Positions 1-8,601 of a stretch of DNA of 22,979 nucleotides are shown one piece after another. The stretch is from Dissophora ornata (taxonomy: Eukaryota; Mortierellomycota; Mortierellomycetes; Mortierellales; Mortierellaceae): positions 1 through 22,979 of the forward strand of contig MU617109.1 in the NCBI GenBank assembly GCA_025201705.1. Direction: 5' to 3'. The position numbers were made by a program, and so were the translations under genes. The notes under the pieces were generated by a model that saw nothing but the letters and a program-made list of their open reading frames with translations, was not told where the DNA came from and searched no databases. Numbering within the stretch: the first letter of the stretch is position 1; every line of letters starts with the position of its first letter.

Positions 1-702
1 AGTGGTGGCGTCGCGTACGACCACCACCACCATGTCCCTCGGGCGCTCTCTCTCGACGAGATCGCGGATGTGATTAAGGCCTTTGGCCAGGCAGCCCGTC
101 GTGCCAACGAAGCTGGTATGGACACTGTTGAGATCCACGCCGCTCACGGCTACCTCATCCATAACTTCCTCTCGCCATGGACCAACAAGCGCACTGACAA
201 GTATGGAGGTTCCCTCGAGAATCGTGCTCGCTTCTTACTCGAGGTCATTGACGAGGTTAAGAAGAACTTCCCTGCGGAAAAGCCTATCATTGTCCGTATC
301 TCTGCTTCGGATAACGTGGAGCACTTGCCAGAGCCCTCCTGGGATATCGAACAGACCGTTCAGGTTGCAAAATTGATCCATGAGGCTGGTGTTGACGCAT
401 TGCATGTCTCTTCTGCTGGCAATGTGCATGAGCAAAAGGTCCAGTATGCTGCAGGATACCAGGTCCACTTTGCAGAGAGGGTCAAGAAGGCAGTCCCAGG
501 ATTGACGGTGATTGCAGTAGGAGTGATCACTGGTGGCAAGCAAGCCGAGGAGATTTTGGAGAGTGGTAAGGCGGATTTGGTGGCAGTTGCGAGAGGATTC
601 TTGAGGTTCCCTGACTTTGTGATGAATGCGGCCAAGGAGTTGAACGTGAGACCTCGGTACTCAGCTCAATACAACATGTTCCTGTCGAAGTCGACCTTAT
701 AG
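1..702 (+). CDS. NADPH dehydrogenase, Old Yellow Enzyme class III (YqjM-like), 3' part
   Basis: The reading frame is open from base 1, so the 5' part lies outside the window; 233 residues and the TAG stop (700-702) are visible. Enzymes of this family are FMN-binding TIM-barrel reductases that use NADPH to reduce activated C=C bonds of enones. The sequence HAAHGYL (His codons at 136 and 145) is the substrate-binding His pair, followed by FLSP, the RTDKYGGS loop and ENR, all hallmarks of the YqjM class. The later VGVITGG and ADLVAVARGFLR segments are the phosphate-binding strands for FMN. The end, AQYNMFLSKSTL, lacks the C-terminal Arg that YqjM is known to insert into the neighbouring subunit; whether this matters is inference. 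No intron is seen in the visible part. Family assignment is firm; physiological substrate unknown. Confidence 0.9.
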   Translation, partial: SGGVAYDHHHHVPRALSLDEIADVIKAFGQAARRANEAGMDTVEIHAAHGYLIHNFLSPWTNKRTDKYGGSLENRARFLLEVIDEVKKNFPAEKPIIVRISASDNVEHLPEPSWDIEQTVQVAKLIHEAGVDALHVSSAGNVHEQKVQYAAGYQVHFAERVKKAVPGLTVIAVGVITGGKQAEEILESGKADLVAVARGFLRFPDFVMNAAKELNVRPRYSAQYNMFLSKSTL

Positions 703-703
703 A

Positions 704-730
704 GGAGAGTCAGGAGAGTCAGGAGAGTCG
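704..730. repeat. Three tandem copies of a 9-bp unit in the 3' UTR
   Basis: GGAGAGTCA occurs at 704-712 and 713-721, with a third copy at 722-730 ending in G. The array starts one base after the stop codon of the Old Yellow Enzyme gene. It is probably a slippage-generated microrepeat in the 3' untranslated region. Confidence 0.85.
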
Positions 731-793
731 TTTTTACCGAGTTGGAGACAGCTAGATAAATCTTTGCCCGAGGACTAGATAACCATGGATATG

Positions 794-799
794 AATAAA
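794..799 (+). terminator. Candidate polyadenylation signal AATAAA
   Basis: AATAAA lies about 92 bases after the stop of the Old Yellow Enzyme gene, a usual distance for a fungal 3' UTR. Only the hexamer supports it. Confidence 0.45.
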
Positions 800-2100
800 T
801 ACTAGACTACTTGAATACCCTATCAGACTGCTTGGAGATTTTAAAGTCGCCGCAGAAATCCTTAAAACTCGTCCTTTGCAAAGCTTTTACAAATACATCC
901 CCCAAAAATGAATTGGCTGCTATTAAAGCTTCTCATTGAAATGAGTATAATGACCTCAAGTTGACTGACCATCGAGTATGTCCTCCCTTGACCGCGATAA
1001 CATCGGGTCTACTTTGTAGTGTGCTCTGACTCAACTGTGGTCACATGGGTGGGCCCCATTCCTCCCCCATAGCTGTCATCATCTGGCTAGCATCCTGAGA
1101 ACGCTGGCGACTGTTCTGGATGGCACCCTTGAGGAATACCCAGGTTCCTTGCTGGCCAGCCCGCAGATGGAACAACTTCCACTGTTTTAGGACGCGGTGT
1201 TTGGGCACGCTGGCCTCAAAAAGAAACATCGCTATGGACGCTGGGCTATCTCAAGCCGGCTATTCCCTCCACCACCATAGCGGTATGCTCCTATAATCTT
1301 ACTTGAAAGGCCAGATGATCCTTCTGGCGAGTACTTAGTGCATCACGTCCATATATTGCAGAGACAGCGCACTTTCTACCGTATGTGAAATCATTGGCGT
1401 CCGACAATAAGATGCCCCGACCTCAGGCTGCCGTAGTCGGAACTGTTACAGTTGCGGTAACTTGACCTCATCTTCCTCAACCAGATCCGCTACCTTCACA
1501 TGCAAAGTAGTGAGTAATGCGCATAAGATGTGACATGATGTTCGGCTGTCGTGAAGCAAAAGGCCTACATCGGTTTCGCATTTCTGCCTGTCTAGTGGCG
1601 TGAGGTGGTATGAGCAATGGCGCATGATCGTCCATTGCCTGCTGTGGTACCCAACTGGCAAATTCAACGGCCCAAACGAACGATGCAACAGGCAGCACCC
1701 CATGGTCTGGGTTCAGAGCATCTTGCGAATGACCTCTGCGTGTAACTAGCCGAATAGGTTGTTCATTGGAATTGTGGCTCTTTGTTTACACCAGGTTGGT
1801 CATAGTGCGCACTAGCTCAGCACTGACCATGTTCTAAATTTTGTTTGACCCCTCCATTTACGAAACAAAGATGCTCGTTGCTTCGCCCACGTTGACAACG
1901 TACACCTTCATTGCACATCGTATACCGACGACCACATGGAAAGACCGCCGCCCTCTCAGTTAAGAGGAACAAGCAACTTTGATTTCTTAGACTTTATTGC
2001 AGCTGCGATTTCGTCATCCAGAATCTGTACCAGCTTTTACAGTGATAATCTTCATGACATGATTGATGTATTTGGGGGTTTTTTTGATCAAGTATGACAT
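800..2100. other. Intergenic stretch with no supported gene
   Basis: Only short open frames on both strands occur here (longest about 85-100 codons); none has a recognisable domain, biased composition or convincing splice pattern. No tRNA B-box, long repeat or transposon end was seen. A homopolymer run of T near 2080 is the only simple sequence. The last few hundred bases probably belong to the promoter of the small heat-shock gene. Confidence 0.6.
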
Positions 2101-2194
2101 GTTTCTCGAGTTGTTTCGTCAGGTGGGTCTTGTCCATTCGAGCCGCATGCATAGAAAATATGACGTTAAATAATGCATGCTGTTTTGTCTGCAT

Positions 2195-2202
2195 GAACAT
2201 TC
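2195..2202 (+). promoter_or_regulatory. Heat-shock element half-site pair GAACATTC
   Basis: GAAcaTTC is an inverted pair of nGAAn units, the minimal binding pattern for heat-shock factor HSF1, followed 8 bases later by another GAA (2210-2212). It lies 14 bases upstream of a TATA box and about 100 bases before the start of a small heat-shock protein, which is the context expected for an HSE. A third unit in perfect 5-bp register is absent. Confidence 0.6.
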
Positions 2203-2215
2203 TAGTGGAGAAATG

Positions 2216-2223
2216 TATATAAA
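2216..2223 (+). promoter_or_regulatory. TATA box TATATAAA of the small heat-shock gene
   Basis: TATATAAA lies 79 bases upstream of the ATG at 2302. Transcription would begin around 2245-2255, so the earlier in-frame ATG/Met codons at 2236-2239 probably lie outside the message. This favours 2302 as start. Confidence 0.65.
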
Positions 2224-2301
2224 TCTTCGCAGCACATGATGTATCCTTCAGCCTTTTGTTGCATATTTCTTTTCCAAAGTCAAAAGCAAATATCATTCAA
2301 C

Positions 2302-2775
2302 ATGTCTCTCATCAACTGGAGTGGAAACGATCCTTTTGACCGGCTCGAACGTCGTATGAACCTAGTCTTTGATCACCTTACTGACCCTTGGAGGACTTCC
2401 CGGCATGGTCAACATCCCTCAAGCGGGGAGAGCCAGCTGGTGACTTCAGACTTTCTGAATCCCGCCGTGGATGTCTACGAGACAGACAAGGGCTGGAACA
2501 TCCATGTTGACCTTCCAGGTGTCCATAAGGAAGATATCAAGATTGATGCTAACGACACCTCTCTCACCCTCTCGGCCGAGAGCAAGGTCTCATCTGATTA
2601 CACTCGCGACAATATTCGCTATCAAGAACGTCGCTTTGGCACTTATTCGCGGACCATTCCGCTCCCTGACTCTGTGAACCGTGACAAGATCGATGCTCAG
2701 TTCCAGGATGGTGTGCTAAACCTCTTCTTGCCAAAGGGCGAAGCGTCCAAGCCCAGAAAGATCACGATCTCGTAA
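2302..2775 (+). CDS. Small heat-shock protein (Hsp20/alpha-crystallin family)
   Basis: An intronless gene for a 157-residue cytosolic-type chaperone that binds unfolding proteins without ATP and forms oligomers. The N-terminal region opens MSLINWSGNDPFDRLERRM, the usual amphipathic arm. The alpha-crystallin domain runs from about residue 50 (NPAVDVYETDKGW) through DLPGV, the SLTLSAE strand, YQERRFGTYSRTIPLP and the hallmark DGVLNLFLPK. The tail ends KITIS, whose I-x-I motif docks into neighbouring subunits. The frame is open further upstream to 2236, but ATG 2302 has A at -3, matches the family N-terminus and sits at a normal distance from the TATA box. Heat induction is expected from the HSE at 2195. 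Length is typical of fungal HSP20 proteins. Confidence 0.93.
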   Translation: MSLINWSGNDPFDRLERRMNLVFDHLTDPWRTSRHGQHPSSGESQLVTSDFLNPAVDVYETDKGWNIHVDLPGVHKEDIKIDANDTSLTLSAESKVSSDYTRDNIRYQERRFGTYSRTIPLPDSVNRDKIDAQFQDGVLNLFLPKGEASKPRKITIS

Positions 2776-2858
2776 GGAGATTGACGTCGGTCCTCAGCAT
2801 GGCATACTGAATTTATCTCTCTTCATCAAACTGCTTAGTACTGCCATTCTGAAACCTG

Positions 2859-2864
2859 AATAAA
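2859..2864 (+). terminator. Candidate polyadenylation signal AATAAA
   Basis: AATAAA follows the stop of the small heat-shock gene by about 84 bases. No other hexamer lies closer. Confidence 0.5.
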
Positions 2865-2869
2865 GAGAT

Positions 2870-3425
2870 TGCAATGGAAAACAGCCCTGTCACTTATTTT
2901 TCTCTCACCAGTCGACGATTATTTTTGTGATGTTGATTGGCAAGGTTGATGGGGAGGGGGCTTAGATCGACCTTGCAAAGCCTTGGAGACAGCAGAGGAA
3001 AACGGAAGTGGTCTGCATCTTGTGTGTCATTTCTCTCTTCAGACCATGCCAGCTTTATTTTTTGAAAAACAAAAAAAATAAATAAATGAACTTTATCTGC
3101 AAGAAGCAGTCGGAAAACAGCAACGGCGCACGTTCCTGTGTGAAGAGCGGCCACACGTCGTTGGCACTTGCTCTGACCCATCACCCATCATCCAACCCCT
3201 ACTTTGGCGATGCAGTCATCCTTCCTGCCTTCGAGAAAATAGCAGGTCGCCCCCCACATGTTTTCTTTTCTTCCTTGTCTTTCCGCCCACTCCATTTTTC
3301 TTGTCCCAATCCATTAGTGATAACGAAAAAACAACATTGGCTTGCCCGTTGATTCTCTACATGTCCCTCTTTCCTCCTACCTCCCCCGATCCATTCATCA
3401 CTCTTAACCAATAGTGGAATCCAAT
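2870..3425. promoter_or_regulatory. Intergenic region holding the likely promoter of the SPX-ankyrin gene
   Basis: No credible gene is visible; the open frames here (up to about 96 codons) have no family features. The last 200 bases are rich in C and T on the plus strand, typical of fungal promoters, with CCAAT at 3408 and 3421. CACGTT at 3129-3134 matches a weak Pho4-type E-box half, suggestive because yeast PHO81 is itself controlled by Pho4, but a six-base match has little weight. Confidence 0.4.
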
Positions 3426-6400
3426 ATGAAGGTATAAGATATTTTCCATAATGACCAGATTGTGCTACATGACACACAAAAAAAAAAAAGAAAAAAAATG
3501 CTACATGACACTCATGCTACAATTTTCTATATAAACACCTCACAATACCTCCATCACACTCTTCTCTTCTATTAGTTCGGAAAGCAGATTCAGTTTCAAC
3601 AGATACCCGAATGGCAAAGCCATTACATGAGTTACAAGGGTCTCAAGAAGATCATCAACTCGCTTATCCAGGAAAAGTCCCAAGTGTCAGTCGCAATTGC
3701 AGCGTCGCCGCCACCGGGATCCGAGTCCGCCACACTAGGGGATGATAGCCCGAACCAACTACAACTGCAGAAGGCTGCCTTCTTTTTCAAACTTGAGCGT
3801 GAACTGGAGAAGGTACACCAATAACAAACGTCTATTTGGGTTATCACTTTATGAAACTTGGCGAGGCCATTTTTCCCCCTAACGCTGTCTCCATTAGGTC
3901 AATTCGTTTTATCTGCAAAAAGAATCAGAGCTAAAGGTCCGATTGCGTTCGTTGCTTGATAAGGAAAAGATTATTCTGTCTCGTCAAGGTCGTCCAGGCA
4001 CCAGTTCCTCGATCAGTTCTCTAAAGGAAGCATACAGACAGTTCGAGCAGGATCTAAACAAACTTCAGGTACAACGGACAGCCTGCCCCAACCCGCTATC
4101 AGCGACTTTGTCCAGCTACCAACCCAGTCGCACTAAAGTCTATTATTTCATTTAGAAATTCGTCGAAACTAATGGCACAGGTTTCCGGAAAATCTTGAAA
4201 AAGTGGGACAAGCGGTCAAAGTCAAGTACAAAGGAGTTATACCTATCGCGGCAGATCGAGCTCCAGCCATGCTTTAATCAGGATGCCATGGTGGAGTTGG
4301 CCGACAGTGCTGCTCATCATCTTCTCGACCTGGACAATATCCAGCAGGGGCGGCCCTCCTCGGCTCCGGCAAGCCCTATATACACCAAACCAGGCCAGCC
4401 CTCTCAAACTCTAGTGTTTTCGTCTCCTATGCAGCAACTGATCGATGAGCTGGAGTCGGATCTGTTCAATGCGATTATCACTAGTCAGTCCTCCGCCGTG
4501 CAAGAGATTTTGAGCCGACGCATCATGACAACTCCTTTTGCAGTCCAGCCCAACAATGATGGATCCGAAGCCTCACAAAACGCCAACAATAATGTACTGG
4601 AGCCGGAATTCGCTCGAGATGTCTTGACGCGCGTGTTTTGGAGGTGCTGCTCCGAGGTTGGAGCACCGGAGGAGTTGATCCAGCAACTAGTTAACACAGG
4701 ACTGGTCAACTTCAAGTTCGTGGATGATATCAGCGATCGGACTTGTCTTCATGAGGCAGCGATGACCGGGCGACTCTCAATCCTTAGCCTATGTGTGGAA
4801 CATGGCATTTCACCCGAATGTATGGATGTGTATGGCAGACGTCCGTTGCATTACGTTTCCATGTACGGATACGCCGATTGTGCAACCTATCTGTTATCAC
4901 TGGGGGCATCCATGACGGCGACAGACCATGATGGGTTTAGGCCATTGATTTACTCTGTCATGAATGGGTACGCCAAATGTGTCGAGATCTTTCTCGCACA
5001 TGGTGTAGACATTGAGGCCAATAAGGAGGGAGATCCTATCCCTCTCAGTTTGGCATGTCATTACGGCCACGAGGACATCGCCATGATGCTTATAAATCGC
5101 GGCTCCAATCTTGCTGCAAGTAACTCTGACGGTCTAGAGCCCCTGCATATCACCTGCCGAGAGGGACATACACGCCTTGCCAGGACATTGACAAGAAGGG
5201 GAGCCCGGCTGGACCAGGAAGACAAGTATATGTGCTGGACGCCGTTGTTCTATGCCGCAGGCGAAGGGTATGTCGATTGCGTCAAGATTCTTCTGGAGGC
5301 TGGCTGTAGTGTCAAAGTGCTTGATGAGCATGGAAAGACGCCGATCTACTATGCTGCCAGTGAGGGTTATGCCGACTGCGTCAATCTTTTGGTCGAAGCT
5401 GGTGCAAAGGCTGAGGGAATACCCTTGGGTTCACCCGTTGATGCTATCATGGAGGCTCTCCCTTCTGCGACCGGCAAGGCGACAAATGCTTCTGACCCAC
5501 ATGCTGCAGGACCAGAAGATATAGATGAATTAGACATGGATCTCATCCCGTCCCTATCTTTACCGCCACCTATCATTCCATTCAGGATCTATGGACATAA
5601 CTATCTTGACAAAAAGTACCAGATCAACCTCACGCTCGGTCATGTCTCTCACAACAACCCCGGGGCCCCTCAGAACCCAGTTCGGTTGTATGGCACTGCG
5701 CAAACATCATCGCTCAGACTGGTCATATCGCCACGCCCTGATAGTGGAATGATTCCTCACAACGTGATCCTGCCTTTGGGAGACAACAGAAGGGTCCACG
5801 CTTTCCAGGTGTGCTCACTCGACCAGTTCACTGTCGAGTTTGATATTTTCCCAACCTTTGGATCCAAAGCTATTGGTCGAGCTGTAGCCTTACCAAGCAC
5901 CTTTTCTTCCCCAGTATCCTCGGTCGGCAAGGATGTGCTGCCACTGTTTGATGCGCATTTGAAGGTAGTGGGAGAACTTGCTTTTGAGTACAATGTTATT
6001 CGTCCGTTCGAAGGCGTTGGTCTGGAAGTTGGTGGTCGACTGGAGACTTATTGGAAGTCGACAAACACCGTTGATTCCATTGTCGTTTCAACCGCTGCAG
6101 CACCGCAAACCAGCACACCGCCTACATTGACGCCACTAAGTACTTCGACCTACAGAGGAATTTTACCCCTTCCTGCACCTCAGACGTCACTCTCTGGCAA
6201 TGCGATACCCTCTTACATTACAGCATCATCGCTCTCCGGAGAGTATATCCAGCTCTCGATTCAGATGACTCGAGACCATGTTCCAGTCGTTTTTTCAGAC
6301 TGGCGATTGCCTGTGGAGGGATTCGATTTGGCGCTGTCGGATGTAACATATACGCAGTTCAAGAGATTCAAGGATCTCAGTCGGCACAAGGATAGCAAGG

Positions 6401-7641
6401 ATGAAATTCTTGAGAGTATCAGCAGCAGTATTTCTGGTGTATGGAGGAGCGCTGAATGGAGACGTAGGATATACAGCCAGTGGATGAGCCTGGAGCAAGT
6501 GCTGACGGTAAGAGCATGCGTCCACGCATTCGTGAATTTTTAATTCGTTCCATCTTTTGACAAACCACCTGGGCGCTCTTATGTAGGTCCTTCCCAAACA
6601 CATCGGAGTCAACTTGGAGCTGAAATACCCCACTATGTCTGAGAGACGTTACTACAGACTAAGCAACACAGTCGAATTCAACAAGTTTGTGGACACCATT
6701 CTGCAGACAGTCTATGATTCCTCCTCTGCAACGCGTCATCGCAGATTCATGTTCTCTTCTTTCAATCCTGCCATTTGCTCTGCCCTGAACTGGAAGCAAC
6801 CCAACTGTAGGTTGCACATTTAAGGTCTCCATGCACCGCAGTATCATTTTTTATGCCAGATCTCTTACTTCTCGTTTGTGCATATCGAAATGATTTAGAT
6901 GCTGTATTTTTCTGCACGTATTGCGGTTACAACAAAGGAAGTGTCGCTGGATCTTTTTCAGCCCCTGATTTGGCACAGAGCAGATTGAAGCGAAAAGAAC
7001 CTGTCGATCCAGAGATCCTTCCTTCACCCAAGCATGGATCTGCAGCAGTAGCGACTTTCTCAAGCCTCGACGACACACTTCCTGGCTACAAATATGCATC
7101 CAGTGCGTCATCTGAGACTGTCAAGTCGACGCCCTCCAGTTCCTTTAATTCACCCTTGATTTCAACTTTGGCCGTGACAAGCAACAGCCACAACAGCAGC
7201 AACAGCGCAACAGCATCTTCCGACTCTGCTTTCGAAGCCCCTGGATTTATTGAAACAGACCGAAGATGTACATCCATCAAGGAGGCCATCAAATTTGCTA
7301 GAGGCAATAATCTTCTGGGTTTGATTTGTGAAGCGACTCCCTTGATCCAGGTCCCGAGTCTGATCAGCAACATCAAGGAATCTGGGTTGATTCTTACGAG
7401 TTTCGGTGCCCGTAATAGGGATTCGGTATCGATTCAGGTTCAGAAAAGTCATGGAGTTGACGCATTTATGGTTATGGAAAACTATGTCGATCGCTCGATT
7501 CAATGTCCTCCTCATGAGCAGGATCGAGCAAAGGTCGGGCTGGGTTTAGCGCTGGAAGTGGAGTCTTTGAGGTCGTTTAGTGCTGGGTCGGCCTTTGGAT
7601 TGCAGACACCCGACATCGAAGAAGGAGTGCTTCTGTACTAG
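3426..7641 (+). CDS. SPX-ankyrin-GDPD phosphate-sensing regulator, PHO81/NUC-2-like
   Basis: Six exons: 3426-3431, 3576-3812, 3898-4068, 4156-6507, 6587-6806, 6899-7641, giving 1242 residues (yeast Pho81 and Gde1 are close to 1200). Exon 1 is only ATGAAG; joined to exon 2 it yields the canonical SPX start MKFGKQIQ, then IPEWQSHYMSYKGLKKI. The SPX domain spans about 1-185 and keeps inositol-pyrophosphate-binding residues: Y22, K26 and the TGFRKILKKWDK helix (K153/K154). About seven ankyrin repeats lie at roughly 332-558. A C2-like Gde1-type region is near 614-760, and the GDPD-like region runs from about 765 to the end. Where active enzymes have E-x-D and HD, this protein has Q837, S839 and S852, and no HRG motif is seen. 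It is therefore probably a regulator of a PHO85-type CDK rather than a phosphodiesterase. Splice sites all keep frame; CTAAC branch point at 3879. Confidence 0.88.
3463..3511 (+). repeat. 13-bp direct repeat flanking a poly(A)-like block in intron 1
   Basis: TGCTACATGACAC occurs at 3463-3475 and again exactly at 3499-3511. The 23 bases between are almost pure A with one C near the start and one G inside. The arrangement resembles a target-site duplication around a very short retroposed A-tail, all within the first intron of the PHO81-like gene. Confidence 0.85.
3528..3535 (+). promoter_or_regulatory. TATATAAA inside intron 1 of the PHO81-like gene
   Basis: A perfect TATA motif lies 48 bases before the exon 2 acceptor (AG at 3574-3575) and 99 bases before the in-frame ATG at 3627. 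It could drive a shorter transcript that starts inside intron 1, or be chance in an AT-rich intron. Confidence 0.3.
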
Positions 7642-7915
7642 AACAAGAGATAGATGTCAGTAAATCAGTAAATGCACTGTAGAAAAAAAAAGAAAAGCCG
7701 TGCGCCTGTAGCTTCTGCGGCGGTTGCGCAGAGTGAAGACGCTTGGCAGTTTCGTATGTTGCGATACCAAGCGTTAAAGAAAATCGTGAATGCCGCATGT
7801 TTGGGCTGCAGGTCTTGGCTGCACAAAAAATACTTGAGCCTTGAAATGCTATGAGTTGTGGTTCTCACAAACACGCCAAGGAATATGCACGTCAAAGGAG
7901 CAGTCGCATTGAACG

Positions 7916-8601
7916 ATGTCTCATAGTATCAAGGGTAATCATATAGGCGCGACCGCAAGCATACATAAAGGTCGACCCAGAGGCCTTGGAGATATATTTT
8001 ATTCTAAAAACGAGAGCTCACCAAAGGCGTCTTCATCGAAGCATGAGATCCGAATTTTTTTACCCTCACCCTCTTGCGCACTACGATTCTTGTTGCTGTC
8101 TTGGCCACTCTGGCAATGGACAACATCATTATCCATGATCTCAACCAACTTCCAGCAGTGCAATCAAGTCTATTCACACATTCTGACCAATCTATACTTG
8201 CACTCCGACGAGAATACTTCCCCATGCTTCTTGTTCCTGATTTCATCGCCATCGCGATGTTCGTATACCTACCCATTGGACGGTCCCTGATCAAGGGCAA
8301 TGTCTACTACACTATCTATCGAGTTCTCTCCGCCGTTGGACTTGTGGCCTTGACGATCTACCGGCCTCTTATTTACGTAGCCTAGTTGCAGGATCAGCTT
8401 AATCGATACAAGGACGAAGGCGTGCAGATCTCATTCCCTCAATGGCATGAGTGCAATACTAATAGCAACTTGGAAGATGATCACAGCAAATCAGGAACCG
8501 ATTTTTGCAGCGTGTTTCGCGTTAGGATCGTGCTCTCGTTTGGATGGGCATTCATGGTACTCGCTGAGCTGGCACTCGCATATGCCTGTGGCGAGTTTTG
8601 A
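7916..8601 (+). pseudogene. Possible four-helix membrane protein interrupted by an in-frame TAG
   Basis: The best model has exon 1 at 7916-7934 (MSHSIK plus one base), intron 7935-8047 and exon 2 at 8048-8601. It gives four hydrophobic segments: LLRTTILVAVLATLAMD, FPMLLVPDFIAIAMFVYL, VYYTIYRVLSAVGLVALTIY and RIVLSFGWAFMVLAELALAY, with two Cys in the loop before the last (HECNTNS and DFCSVF). A TAG at 8383-8385 falls between helices 3 and 4, yet the same frame continues coding-like to TGA 8599-8601. A 51-bp intron 8377-8427 would remove the stop, but the shortest other intron in this window is 79 bp. So it may be a pseudogene, a three-helix protein, readthrough or a sequencing error. No family was recognised; exon 1 is tentative. 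Confidence 0.4.

Noticed and set aside
1041..1703. Minus-strand frames of 62-85 codons
   Set aside because: Short, overlapping in different frames, no family features and no splice pattern joining them.
3129..3134. CACGTT as a Pho4-type site controlling the PHO81-like gene
   Set aside because: A single six-base match about 290 bases upstream is expected by chance; mentioned in the region entry only.
3086..3352. 88-codon plus-strand frame
   Set aside because: Lies in the C/T-rich promoter region of the PHO81-like gene; composition is non-coding.
7162..7515. 117-codon minus-strand frame
   Set aside because: Antisense to the last exon of the PHO81-like gene, which encodes conserved sequence.
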